Source: Nitrospiria bacterium (GTDB lineage: Bacteria; Nitrospirota; Nitrospiria; DASWJH01). Taken from it: 47,103 nucleotides of DNA. Location of the stretch: NCBI GenBank assembly GCA_036397255.1, contig DASWJH010000054.1, positions 1 through 47,103 on the forward strand, given 5' to 3'. The notes under the pieces are model-generated. The model saw only the letters and a program-made list of their open reading frames with translations, was not told where the DNA came from and did not search any database. The translations under genes and the position numbers were made by a program. Positions 24,895-33,412 of this stretch are shown piece after piece (within the stretch, counting starts at the first letter, position 1; the number at the start of each line of letters is the position of its first letter).

Positions 24895-25776
24895 ATGGGA
24901 TCCCCCAAAACCATTTTGATTACTGGGGCAGCTGGTTTTCTCGGACGCGCTCTTTGTCAGTTTTTTTTGGCCAGGGGATTTTCCGTCCGGGCCCTGGTCC
25001 GTTCACCTGAAAATCACCCCATTTCTCAACCTGGAATTCAGGTGTTTAAAGGGAGTTTGCCGGATGAAATCGATCCCAAGGCCTTTGAGGGCACTCAGAC
25101 TGTGGTTCATTGTGCCTATACCACTAAGCTTACCGATCGGAAGCTAGCCTATCGGGTAAACCACGTGGGTACCATGAAGGTTTATGAATTGAGCAAAAAA
25201 GCAGGAGTGGATCAATTTGTCTTTATTTCAAGTACTGGCGCCCATGAAAAGGCCGAATCTTACTATGGAAAAAGCAAATTTGCATTGGAACAGCAGATGG
25301 ATTTTTCCAGAGATTTGGTCATCCGTCCAGGCCTTATTTTAGGGCCAGGGGAGTTGGGGTCCTTTAATCGTATGAAGAATACCATCCGTCAATCGGGGGT
25401 GGTGCCTATTTTTGGAGGGGGACATCAGATTCTTCAAGTCATTGAGATCAATGATCTGTGTAAGGCGATTGAGAACGCTCTTGAAAAAAGACTGACTGGG
25501 TTATTGGTTGTGGCAGATCCAGATGGTATTGAAATGAAAGAGTTTTTTAAAAAATTGGCCCAGCGGTTAAAAACCCGATGCTCCCTTATTCCTTTTCCGA
25601 TGGGTGCTACCCTATTTTTGCTTCAAATATTTGAGAAACTGGGAATTCGCCTTCCTTTATCTTCGGAAAACCTGCTGGGTTTAAAGACAATGAAACATAT
25701 GCCATCTCAACACGATCTGGCTAAAATCGGAATTGAGGTGAAAAACGTTGAACAGGCAATCGATGCATCCATTTAA
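24895..25776 (+). CDS. NAD-dependent epimerase/dehydratase (extended SDR)
   Basis: Nucleotide-sugar-type extended short-chain dehydrogenase. The NAD site TGAAGFLG (about 10-17) has the TGxxGxxG pattern, and the active site is ISSTGAHEK with Y124-GKS-K128 (YxxxK). The C-terminal part continues for about 160 residues with IRPGLILGPGE as in NDP-sugar epimerases. It may act on a nucleotide sugar or on a sugar already attached to a carrier. ATG 24895 is chosen over 24847 because the latter would overlap the flavoenzyme by 47 bases, while AAGGAG lies upstream of 24895. It is the last gene of the operon. Confidence 0.87.
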   Translation: MGSPKTILITGAAGFLGRALCQFFLARGFSVRALVRSPENHPISQPGIQVFKGSLPDEIDPKAFEGTQTVVHCAYTTKLTDRKLAYRVNHVGTMKVYELSKKAGVDQFVFISSTGAHEKAESYYGKSKFALEQQMDFSRDLVIRPGLILGPGELGSFNRMKNTIRQSGVVPIFGGGHQILQVIEINDLCKAIENALEKRLTGLLVVADPDGIEMKEFFKKLAQRLKTRCSLIPFPMGATLFLLQIFEKLGIRLPLSSENLLGLKTMKHMPSQHDLAKIGIEVKNVEQAIDASI

Positions 25777-25840
25777 TTTTAACCCAAATGAATTTCTCTC
25801 ATTGAAAAATGAATAAAAAGGTTTTCTTTTAAAAACAAAA

Positions 25841-27577
25841 ATGAGGAAAAAGGTAAAAATTTCCAAAAACGCTTTAACGATTCTTCGGGAACGGTACCTG
25901 AAAAGAAACCGGGAAGGACATTTAAAGGAAACGGTTGATCAAATGTTCCGGAGGGTGGCCTGGAATGTGGCTTCGGCGGAAGGGTTCTATGGATCTCCCT
26001 CTACGAAAAGGAAAACAGCAGGCACCTTTTATCAGTTGATGTCAAATTTGGAGTTTTTACCCAATTCCCCTACTTTAATGAATGCCGGGCGTGAGCTTCA
26101 ACAGTTATCTGCGTGTTTTGTTTTACCCATCGAGGATTCATTGGAATCTATTTTTCAAACGGTGAAGCATACCGCTTTAATTCACCAAAGTGGGGGAGGT
26201 ACTGGGTTTTCTTTTAGCCGAATTCGCCCACGAAATGATCGCGTTTTGAGTACCAATGGAATTGCCAGTGGGCCCCTTTCCTTTATGAAAGTTTATAATT
26301 TGACAACTGAGGTTATTAAACAAGGTGGAACGCGACGTGGGGCCAATATGGGTGTATTACGAGTCGATCATCCTGACATTTTGGATTTTATTTGTGTGAA
26401 AGAAGATCCCCGAGAGTTGACGAACTTTAATCTTTCCGTTGGGATGACGGACCTTTTTATGAAGGCGCTTAAAGCACGTAAACCCTTTTCTTTGATTAAT
26501 CCAAGAACACGCCGGCAAATTCGAAAGGTTAGTTCCCTTGTCCTTTTTGATCTCATCGTTAAGCAAGCCTGGAAAACAGGTGACCCGGGCCTTTTATTCT
26601 TGGATCGGATAAATTCAGATCATCCGACACCCCAATTGGGGCCCATTGAAACGACCAATCCTTGCGGGGAACAACCGTTACTTCCCTATGAGGCTTGTAC
26701 CCTGGGGTCCATTAATCTGGCCCGGATGGTTTCGACCATTTTCGGAACCGCGCAGATTGACTTTTCAAAACTAAAAAAAACGGTTCGAGGGGCGGTTCAT
26801 TTTTTAGACAATGTGATTGATGTGAATCGGTATCCCCTTTCCCAAATAGAAAAAATATCTAAGGGAAACCGGAAAATCGGTGTGGGGGTAATGGGTTTCG
26901 CGGATCTTTTAATACAATTGGGAATCCCTTATGATAGTGAAAAAGCCCTGAAGGTGGCTTCCCAGATCATGTCTTATGTCAAAGAGAAAGCACAGGAAAA
27001 ATCAATCCAACTAGCAAAAGAACGGGGGGTCTTTCCGAATTTTAAAGGAAGCCGGCTGGAGAAATTGGGGGTTCCAAAAATACGTAATGCCACCACCACC
27101 ACGGTTGCTCCGACTGGTAGCCTAAGTCTGATTGCAGGGTGTTCCAGTGGAATCGAACCCCTCTATGGAGTTTCCTACACCCGGTTGGCCTTGGATGACA
27201 CTTTTTTGTATGAGGTGAATCCCTTATTTGTGGCGATGGCAAAGCGCCATGGTTTTCATTCACAAACGCTGATGAAAAAAATTTCAAAAGAGGGAACCGT
27301 TCAGGGGGTACGAGAAGTCCCCCCTGAGATCCAATCCCTATTTGTTACCGCGCATGAAATTAAACCAGAATTTCATGTTCGGGTTCAGGCCGCCTTTCAG
27401 AAATTTACGGAAAACGCAGTCTCAAAAACCATCAATTTCCCCGAAAAAGCCACGCCTAAAGATGTGGCAGGGGCTTTCCTTTTGGCCTATGAGGAAGGCT
27501 GTAAAGGAATTACGGTTTATCGAAGTGGAAGCCGAGAACGCCAGGTTTTGAGTTGCCGTAACGTCCAGTATTGTTAA
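25841..27577 (+). CDS. nrdJ: Adenosylcobalamin-dependent ribonucleotide reductase (class II), short form
   Basis: Reduces ribonucleotides to deoxyribonucleotides with a B12-derived radical, with or without oxygen. Expected class II residues are visible: C92 (redox pair, LSACFVLP), then N273, C275 and E277 in NPCGEQ (radical site), and C286 (EACTLGSINL), the second pair cysteine 11 residues after the radical cysteine as in the Thermotoga enzyme. SGGGTGFSFS and GGTRRGANMGVL, and GCSSGIEPLYGVSYTR, which is diagnostic of NrdJ, are also present. It has 578 residues, no N-terminal ATP cone and no long C-terminal zinc domain; it ends in C-x5-C (C572, C578), probably the shuttle pair. It starts 64 bases after the epimerase gene. 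No class I nrdAB is in view. Confidence 0.92.
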   Translation: MRKKVKISKNALTILRERYLKRNREGHLKETVDQMFRRVAWNVASAEGFYGSPSTKRKTAGTFYQLMSNLEFLPNSPTLMNAGRELQQLSACFVLPIEDSLESIFQTVKHTALIHQSGGGTGFSFSRIRPRNDRVLSTNGIASGPLSFMKVYNLTTEVIKQGGTRRGANMGVLRVDHPDILDFICVKEDPRELTNFNLSVGMTDLFMKALKARKPFSLINPRTRRQIRKVSSLVLFDLIVKQAWKTGDPGLLFLDRINSDHPTPQLGPIETTNPCGEQPLLPYEACTLGSINLARMVSTIFGTAQIDFSKLKKTVRGAVHFLDNVIDVNRYPLSQIEKISKGNRKIGVGVMGFADLLIQLGIPYDSEKALKVASQIMSYVKEKAQEKSIQLAKERGVFPNFKGSRLEKLGVPKIRNATTTTVAPTGSLSLIAGCSSGIEPLYGVSYTRLALDDTFLYEVNPLFVAMAKRHGFHSQTLMKKISKEGTVQGVREVPPEIQSLFVTAHEIKPEFHVRVQAAFQKFTENAVSKTINFPEKATPKDVAGAFLLAYEEGCKGITVYRSGSRERQVLSCRNVQYC

Positions 27578-27632
27578 TGCGGAAGGGTGTTCCTTTCTAA
27601 TTTTTTGGTTTAACCTTTTTTTGAGGTCAAGC

Positions 27633-28382
27633 ATGTCTTTTGTCATTACAGTTCACATTCCCGAAGCCATTGTCATGGCGTCGGATAGCCGGCAGTCGGT
27701 CAATATAGAAGAGCGGGCTCAACCCGAAAAAGATGTTTCCAGGATCGAAACCATTTTATCTGATTTTGTATTTAAGACCTTTCATTTGAGCTATCAACAA
27801 GTCGGAATCAGTGCGTTCGGAGAATCTCTTTTGGGAAAAGTAACCACGGAAAGCCATATTAAACGTTTTTCTGAAGAAGATTTAGATGAAACGGATGATG
27901 TGTTAAACGTTCCTCGAAAACTGTTGGATTATTTCCAAAAACGGTTTCCCAACGCAGATACCGCTTTCCATGTATCGGGTTTTAGAAAGGAAGGAAGGTC
28001 TAGTGTGCCTTATGTTTTCCATTGTCAGGTATCCCGAAATGAAATGATACGTGTCAATTTGAACCCTGATAAACAGGAGATTATTTTTGGAAGCTCATGG
28101 GGGGGGCAGGGAGATATTATGGCATCGCTTCTCCAACCCGTTCAAATCCTGTTACCGAATGGCCAAATGGAAAAGGTTCAACGACCTCCGATCCTTTGGG
28201 ATGCCATGTCGATTCAGGATGCCATTGATTTTTCAATTCATGCTGTGCGAACCACAATAGAAACCATGCGGTTTCAAGCGCGTCCTAAAAATGTGGGTGG
28301 GGCAATTGATGTTCTCCTTCTAACCCCTGATGGTAGCAAATGGATCCAGAGAAAAAATCTGCACGGTGAACGCCAATCGTGA
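27633..28382 (+). CDS. Ntn-hydrolase/proteasome-like protein of unknown function
   Basis: 249 residues with no named family that I recognise. The opening VITVHIPEAIVMASDSRQSV has the strand-turn-strand look of proteasome/HslV-type Ntn hydrolases, where T-x-x-x-P-x-x-x-VxAxDxR is usual, and the later ISAFGESLLGK resembles the GxxxD/G region. The catalytic N-terminal Thr/Ser/Cys would need processing and is not obvious: Ser2 or Thr6 could serve. The C-terminal half (ISIQDAIDFSIHAVRTTIETM) resembles the helices that pack on the Ntn sandwich, and GAIDVLLLTPDG ends the fold. ATG 27633 has GAGGT 6 bases upstream; an in-frame TTG four codons earlier has no site. It is 56 bases after nrdJ and 44 bases before the metallo-hydrolase gene. 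Confidence 0.55.
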   Translation: MSFVITVHIPEAIVMASDSRQSVNIEERAQPEKDVSRIETILSDFVFKTFHLSYQQVGISAFGESLLGKVTTESHIKRFSEEDLDETDDVLNVPRKLLDYFQKRFPNADTAFHVSGFRKEGRSSVPYVFHCQVSRNEMIRVNLNPDKQEIIFGSSWGGQGDIMASLLQPVQILLPNGQMEKVQRPPILWDAMSIQDAIDFSIHAVRTTIETMRFQARPKNVGGAIDVLLLTPDGSKWIQRKNLHGERQS

Positions 28383-28425
28383 TTTCAAAGAAAAAAACCC
28401 CACAAAAGCGGTATGCTTCAAATCA

Positions 28426-29214
28426 ATGATGAATTCTCTTAAAACCGAGGTTTGTGTATTAGGCAGTGGAAGCCAGGGCAATGCGGTTTACATTCGAAAT
28501 GGAAGAACCCGGCTTCTCATTGATGCTGGACTGACACCGGCCCAGATCCAACAAAGGCTTCAAGGATTGGGGGTCTCCCTGCAAGAAATTAACGCTGTGG
28601 TCATTAGCCACGAACATGGAGATCATATTCAAGCCGCAAAGAAACTATGTAAAACCTTTGGTATTCCGATTTGGCTCACTGAAAAAACAAGGAGGGTTTG
28701 TAAATCCTTTGATTCCCTGGTTAATATTCAGGAGTTTCAGGCCGGGGAAGGCTTTTCAATTGATGAAATTCATTTGGATCCGATTCCTCTTTCCCATGAT
28801 GCGGTTGACCCGGTATGTTTTGGGATAATGACCGAGAGGGTCAAAATTGGGGTGGCCACAGATTTTGGAAAAGTTGAAAAACCTATAATCCGAGGTCTTT
28901 CATTTTGTGACCTTCTTATTTTGGAATTTAACCATGATGTCCAGTTGGTTCACCATGGACCCTATCTTCCCCATTTAAAAGACAGGATTTTAAGCGAACG
29001 GGGCCATCTTTCTAATGAGGATTCATCCGACCTTTTGTTTGAGCTTTTAAACCCCAATCTTAAGGGGGTAATCCTTGCTCATTTGAGTCACACCAATAAT
29101 TATCCGGAATTGGCTTATTTATCCGCCAAAAAAGTAACGTCCTTTCCTCCCTATGAAAATCTTCCGCTCTATTTGGCCCATCAGGAATTTGCTGGACCCA
29201 AATTGGTTTTTTGA
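28426..29214 (+). CDS. MBL-fold metallo-hydrolase, YycJ/WalJ (VicX) type
   Basis: Cytosolic metallo-beta-lactamase-fold phosphodiesterase. The start VCVLGSGSQGNAVYI and the zinc site ISHEHGDHI (His62, His64, Asp66, His67) match the YycJ/WalJ group of nuclease-type MBL enzymes, some of which have 5'-3' exonuclease activity on DNA. Further ligand-bearing segments are IPLSHDAVDP, GVATDFGKV and LAHLSHTNN. Length (262) fits. Start ATG 28426 is chosen because the first conserved strand begins eight codons later; two adjacent ATGs exist and no clear ribosome site is seen. In Firmicutes the gene follows walRK, but here the gene downstream is an unrelated receiver protein 143 bases away. Confidence 0.87.
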   Translation: MMNSLKTEVCVLGSGSQGNAVYIRNGRTRLLIDAGLTPAQIQQRLQGLGVSLQEINAVVISHEHGDHIQAAKKLCKTFGIPIWLTEKTRRVCKSFDSLVNIQEFQAGEGFSIDEIHLDPIPLSHDAVDPVCFGIMTERVKIGVATDFGKVEKPIIRGLSFCDLLILEFNHDVQLVHHGPYLPHLKDRILSERGHLSNEDSSDLLFELLNPNLKGVILAHLSHTNNYPELAYLSAKKVTSFPPYENLPLYLAHQEFAGPKLVF

Positions 29215-29292
29215 GGGCTACAAAAGAAAAGGATGGGCTATCTTTTCCTTTTCGGCCAGAAGAGCCCTAAAGCCTTTAGATTATTGAGAATC

Positions 29293-29321
29293 TTGACAAA
29301 GGGGGGGTTGTATGTTAGTTT
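29293..29321 (+). promoter_or_regulatory. Candidate promoter upstream of the receiver-domain gene
   Basis: TTGACA (29293-29298) is followed after 17 bases by TAGTTT (29316-29321), only a half match to the -10 consensus. It lies 36 bases before the start codon. The spacer carries a seven-base G-run. Confidence 0.35.
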
Positions 29322-29357
29322 CAAAATACTGTTCTTAAAAGGCCTGGAGAAGGTTTT

Positions 29358-30380
29358 ATGTCAAAGAAATTACTCTTGGTGGAGAGAAGCCTGGCTATTC
29401 AAAAATTGGTTGAATTGGCTCTTTCCAAAGAGGCGATTGAGGTGGTTACGGTCACCAACGGTTTATCTGCCCTTGATATTTTATCCAAGGTTCCCCCCGA
29501 TCTTTTAATGGTTGATTCTCAATTAGAGGGGATGAATATCCAAACCTTTTTAGAGAAAATGAAGGCGGGAATAAAAGTGAATCAACCACCTGTTCTTCTT
29601 TTAACCCAACCTGAAGACCTAGTAGAACCGGAAGCTTTGCGGGCTTCGGGGGTTTGGGGTTGCATTGAAAAACCCTTGGAAGCAGCGCTTCTACGAAGTA
29701 GAGTGGTGGACATTTTGCAAAGTGTTCCAAGCACTTCTCCCATTGGGGATCCCGAGGAGACCATGGTGGCCCCGTTTTCCAACGACCCTCCTCATTTTCC
29801 CACCTCTGCATCCCAGGGGGAGGATGAGATGATGAAGATTGAAGATCTTTTGGGTTGGTCATCGGATGAAAAATCTCCTTTTTCGGAATTAGAAGAAGAA
29901 AAATCCTCCGATGATTTGAGTTTTCCATTGGAAGATGTAAAAGGAGAATCAGCCGAAAAAGGGGGAGGGGTTGTTCTGGATGAAGAGGTAGATGTTTCCC
30001 CCCCTACCGATCTTTACTCAGAAAAACAGGATGTTCCCCCTCCTGTATCAGAAATTGAATCCGAAATTCTCTCTCAGGAACTCCCTTCTCCTGAACCCGA
30101 ACAAACGGTAGTGGAGGGCCACCATGTTGAACCAGACCCCTCAGTTTTCCCCGAAGGTTCGTCCGTATCAAAACCCATTTTGACCGAGGGGGTGAGTCCA
30201 TCCGTCTCCTCACCGGGATCGGCAGGTATTCCCGAGTTAAGCCAGGAACAGATTGAAGCCATGGTATCAAAAATCTCTCGGGAAATAATCGAAAAGGTGG
30301 TTTGGGAAGTTGTTCCCTCTCTTGCAGAAATTGCCATTCAAAAAGAGATTGAACGTTTAAAAGCCGAGGATCCCTCCTAA
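29358..30380 (+). CDS. Receiver-domain protein with long acidic linker and PopZ-like C-terminal helices
   Basis: The first 115 residues are a CheY-like receiver: LLLVERS gives Glu9 where most receivers have an acidic pair, MVDSQLEG gives the phospho-acceptor Asp53, LLLTQ gives Thr83 and EKPL gives Lys105. Phosphorylation is plausible though Mg2+ binding is weakened by Glu9-Arg10. No HTH follows. Residues about 140-290 are a Pro/Glu/Asp/Ser-rich low-complexity linker. Residues 294-340 form a charged amphipathic block containing EIIEKVVWEVVPSLAEIAI, which recalls the C-terminal oligomerisation helices of PopZ (DUF2497) and is also found at the end of receiver proteins in several Gram-negative phyla. 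This fits a polar or scaffold protein and not a transcription factor, as inference. ATG 29358 has GGAGAAGG upstream. Confidence 0.78.
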   Translation: MSKKLLLVERSLAIQKLVELALSKEAIEVVTVTNGLSALDILSKVPPDLLMVDSQLEGMNIQTFLEKMKAGIKVNQPPVLLLTQPEDLVEPEALRASGVWGCIEKPLEAALLRSRVVDILQSVPSTSPIGDPEETMVAPFSNDPPHFPTSASQGEDEMMKIEDLLGWSSDEKSPFSELEEEKSSDDLSFPLEDVKGESAEKGGGVVLDEEVDVSPPTDLYSEKQDVPPPVSEIESEILSQELPSPEPEQTVVEGHHVEPDPSVFPEGSSVSKPILTEGVSPSVSSPGSAGIPELSQEQIEAMVSKISREIIEKVVWEVVPSLAEIAIQKEIERLKAEDPS

Positions 30381-30483
30381 TTTTGGACCCTTCTTTTTTC
30401 TTTTCCTCTTAATCTTTCATTGTATGTTTTCCCTTGTTTCAAGAAGGCTGTTTCTTTACTTAAAGCGGGGGACATGTTAAGAT

Positions 30484-30520
30484 AACCCCCTTTTATTTAA
30501 GAGATATAAGGGGTTATAAT
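30484..30520 (+). promoter_or_regulatory. Inverted repeat and -10 element before valS
   Basis: AACCCC (30484-30489) pairs with GGGGTT (30510-30515), and the second arm runs into a perfect TATAAT (30515-30520). No good -35 is seen at the right distance. An activator or a weak -35 is possible. Predicted start of transcription is about 30527. There is no T-box-like structure. Confidence 0.4.
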
Positions 30521-30572
30521 TCCCAAAATATTTCAAAAAAACCGGATCAATTCTAAAGTATAGGTGGGCTCT

Positions 30573-33407
30573 GTGCAACAAAAAGAAGAATTAGAAAAAG
30601 TGTATCAGCCCCAGGAGGTTGAGGAAAAATGGTCCAGACTGTGGCTAGAGAAAAATTATTTTCATGCCGTGGAAGGATCTGGCGGTAAAAAACAGTCTTA
30701 CACCATGGTCATTCCTCCCCCCAACGTGACCGGTTCCCTTCACCTGGGTCATGCTCTCAATAATACCCTTCAAGATATCCTCGCCCGGTGGAAAAGAATG
30801 CAGGGATTTTGCACCCTCTGGCTTCCGGGAACGGACCATGCCGGGATTGCAACCCAGAATGTCGTTGAACGGATGATTCAATCGGAAGGAAAAACCCGGG
30901 AAACTCTGGGTCGGGAAAAATTTATCGAAAGGGTACGGCAATGGCGGGAAGAATCGGGCCGAACCATCATTCAACAACTCAAACGCCTGGGGGCTTCATG
31001 TGACTGGGAGAGAGAACGGTTTACCATGGATGAAGGTTTATCGGCTGCGGTGAGGGAGGTTTTTGTCCGTTTATATGAGGAAGGACTGATCTATAGAGGG
31101 GAGCGTCTTATTAACTGGTGCCCTCGATGCCGAACCGCTTTATCCGATATTGAAGTGGAACATGAAGAGACCAAGGGAAAAATGTATTTTATTAAATATC
31201 CCCTGGCCGAAGACTCAAAAATTTTTTTGTTGGTGGCCACCACACGACCGGAGACAATGCTGGGGGATACGGCCGTTGCCGTCCATCCCGATGATCCGCG
31301 GTACAACCGCTTCATCGGGAAAAATGTTTTATTGCCGTTGACCCGAAGGGAGATCCCCATCGTGGGTGATTCCATTTTGGTAGACCGAGAATTTGGGACT
31401 GGAGCAGTCAAGATTACTCCTGCCCATGATTTTAATGATTTTGAAGCCGGTGAGCGGCACGGCCTGCCACGGATTTCCATTTTGGACGAAGAGGGTAAGA
31501 TTCAACCGTTCCTGGACCAAGAAAGGGTAGACGATGTTGTCTTAAACGATATTATGTTAATGGATGTTCCAGAGGCGCGAGGACGGATAGAATACTGGCT
31601 GAAAGAACGCGGGAATTTGGTAAAGATCGAAGACCATAGGCATAGCATTGGACGATGCTATCGTTGTAAATCGGTTGTAGAGCCGTTTTTATCGACACAA
31701 TGGTTTGTCAAAATTCAACCTTTGGCGGATCCCGCCATTGAGGCCGTTCGTTCAGGGGAAATTCGTCTTCTCCCCAAAGGGTGGGAAAATAATTATTTTG
31801 GATGGATGGAAAACATTAAAGATTGGTGTATTTCACGTCAGATCTGGTGGGGACATCAGATCCCTGCCTGGTATTGCAAAAAGTGCAATAAGGGTAAGCT
31901 TGACGGGATAGAATATAATAAAGGCCTTCCACAAAAACCTTTGACAGGTCAGTCGGAAGAATCGGACATCCCTAAAGATCAGAAAGAAACCTGGCAATGG
32001 ATTTCATCGGATGCGGAACCCATCGTCCATAGAGAAAAACCTGCTCGCTGTTCGACTTGTGGGGGAGGTGAATTTGTCCAAGACCCGGATGTACTGGATA
32101 CCTGGTTTTCCTCAGCTCTGTGGCCCTTCTCCACCTTGGGATGGCCGGAGAAGACACCCGACCTGAAAACCTTTTATCCCACCTCCGCACTGGTGACCAG
32201 TTTTGATATTTTATTTTTTTGGGTTGCCCGAATGATCATGATGGGGCTGAAATTCATGGGGGAAATTCCATTCCGCGATGTTTATATCCATGCCCTGGTT
32301 CGGGATGCGGACGGACAAAAAATGAGTAAATCCAAAGGCAACGTGATTGATCCCTTGGGAGTAATGGAAAAATATGGTACGGACGCCCTCCGGTTTACCT
32401 TGGCGGCCATGGCATCCCCTGGAAGGGATATCAAGCTGTCAGAGCAACGGATTGAGGGATACCGAAATTTTGCCAATAAAATTTGGAATGCGGCTCGGTT
32501 TGTTCTTATGAACCTGCCTGCCGGACAGGCGGGCCTTCCGGAAAATTCCGTTGACCTTTCGTTGAAAAGCGACGCCCTGGCGGACCGTTGGGTTGAAATT
32601 CGGCTCCAATCCTGTATTGCTTCGGTAAACCGGCAGCTGGATACCTACCGGTTTGACGAGGCGGCCAACACCCTTTATCAGTTTATATGGCATGAATATT
32701 GCGATTGGTATCTCGAACTGATCAAACCCCGTTTGTCACCGGAATCCACCATGCCTGATGTTTCGGCAACACACGCTACGATGGTTCGTACCTTTGAAAC
32801 CTTGCTGAGGATGCTCCATCCTTTTATGCCCTTTATCACCGAAGAACTCTGGCAGAAATTTCCGCACCGGGGTGAAAGCATCGTGATCGCGCCTTATCCG
32901 CAGGGCGGATCGATCTCGGTGGAGGATGAAGCCTACGAAGGGATCATGGAAGAGATCATCGAAATCATCAAGGCGATACGGGCCGTGAGGAGTGAACTGA
33001 GCATCCCCCCGACCCACCGGATCAAATCCGGATTTGAAGCAGCCAAGTACCTTGTGCAACACGGAGAGGCGGACATCCGGAGATTGGCGGGACTTTCCGA
33101 GTTCGAACTCGGTCCGGACATTGCCATCCCGAGTAAGTCCATTCCGATTTCCACATCTTCTGGGAAAGGATTTGTTGTGGTGGAAGATGTGTATCTTGAA
33201 AAAGAAAAAGCGAGGCTGGAGAAAAAACTGAAAACGATTCATGCGGAATTTGACAAGGAAGATAAGAAATTTATGGATAAGGAATTTCAACAGAAAGCTC
33301 CTGGAGAAGTTAAACTCAATAATGAGCTTCGACGCGCGGAATTAAATGAAGAACGTGTTAGTCTTTCAGAGCATTACGATCGAATTAAGAATATGCTTGG
33401 TGAGTAA
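30573..33407 (+). CDS. valS: Valyl-tRNA synthetase
   Basis: Class I aminoacyl-tRNA synthetase that charges tRNA-Val; cytosolic. The PPPNVTGSLHLGHAL segment contains the HIGH-type HLGH motif, GTDHAGIATQ follows, the editing (CP1) domain shows TTRPETMLGDTAVAVHP and the KMSKSKGNVIDP motif is intact. An anticodon-binding domain follows with TEELWQKFP. The last 80 residues form the coiled-coil arm typical of ValRS (EKEKARLEKKLKTIHAEFDK). Total about 944 residues, normal. GTG 30573 has AGGTGG 5 bases upstream and is preferred over GTG 30564. Two oddities: an in-frame palindromic insertion coding LPAGQAG at 32513-32533, and a patch of much higher GC at about 32870-33190. It starts a probable operon with nadC, birA and coaX. 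Confidence 0.96.
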   Translation: MQQKEELEKVYQPQEVEEKWSRLWLEKNYFHAVEGSGGKKQSYTMVIPPPNVTGSLHLGHALNNTLQDILARWKRMQGFCTLWLPGTDHAGIATQNVVERMIQSEGKTRETLGREKFIERVRQWREESGRTIIQQLKRLGASCDWERERFTMDEGLSAAVREVFVRLYEEGLIYRGERLINWCPRCRTALSDIEVEHEETKGKMYFIKYPLAEDSKIFLLVATTRPETMLGDTAVAVHPDDPRYNRFIGKNVLLPLTRREIPIVGDSILVDREFGTGAVKITPAHDFNDFEAGERHGLPRISILDEEGKIQPFLDQERVDDVVLNDIMLMDVPEARGRIEYWLKERGNLVKIEDHRHSIGRCYRCKSVVEPFLSTQWFVKIQPLADPAIEAVRSGEIRLLPKGWENNYFGWMENIKDWCISRQIWWGHQIPAWYCKKCNKGKLDGIEYNKGLPQKPLTGQSEESDIPKDQKETWQWISSDAEPIVHREKPARCSTCGGGEFVQDPDVLDTWFSSALWPFSTLGWPEKTPDLKTFYPTSALVTSFDILFFWVARMIMMGLKFMGEIPFRDVYIHALVRDADGQKMSKSKGNVIDPLGVMEKYGTDALRFTLAAMASPGRDIKLSEQRIEGYRNFANKIWNAARFVLMNLPAGQAGLPENSVDLSLKSDALADRWVEIRLQSCIASVNRQLDTYRFDEAANTLYQFIWHEYCDWYLELIKPRLSPESTMPDVSATHATMVRTFETLLRMLHPFMPFITEELWQKFPHRGESIVIAPYPQGGSISVEDEAYEGIMEEIIEIIKAIRAVRSELSIPPTHRIKSGFEAAKYLVQHGEADIRRLAGLSEFELGPDIAIPSKSIPISTSSGKGFVVVEDVYLEKEKARLEKKLKTIHAEFDKEDKKFMDKEFQQKAPGEVKLNNELRRAELNEERVSLSEHYDRIKNMLGE
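32513..32533 (+). repeat. Palindromic GC-rich insertion inside valS
   Basis: CCTGCCTG (32513-32520), a five-base loop CCGGA, and CAGGCGGG (32526-32533) form an 8 bp stem with one G-T pair. It codes in frame for LPAGQAG between a conserved NLP-like helix and the next domain. CCTGCC...GGCAGG palindromes coding LPAGQAG are known as dispersed elements that insert in and between genes of several uncultured lineages. Confidence 0.7.
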
Positions 33408-33412
33408 ACATC

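Noticed and set aside
29452-29928. Minus-strand open frame of 158 codons inside the receiver gene
   Set aside because: Antisense shadow of the receiver and linker; biased proline composition.
30381-30572. T-box or other tRNA-responsive leader before valS
   Set aside because: Less than 50 bases follow the likely transcription start, and no T-box sequence or specifier loop is present.
32736-33290. Minus-strand open frame of 184 codons inside valS
   Set aside because: Antisense to conserved ValS sequence, with no recognisable domain.
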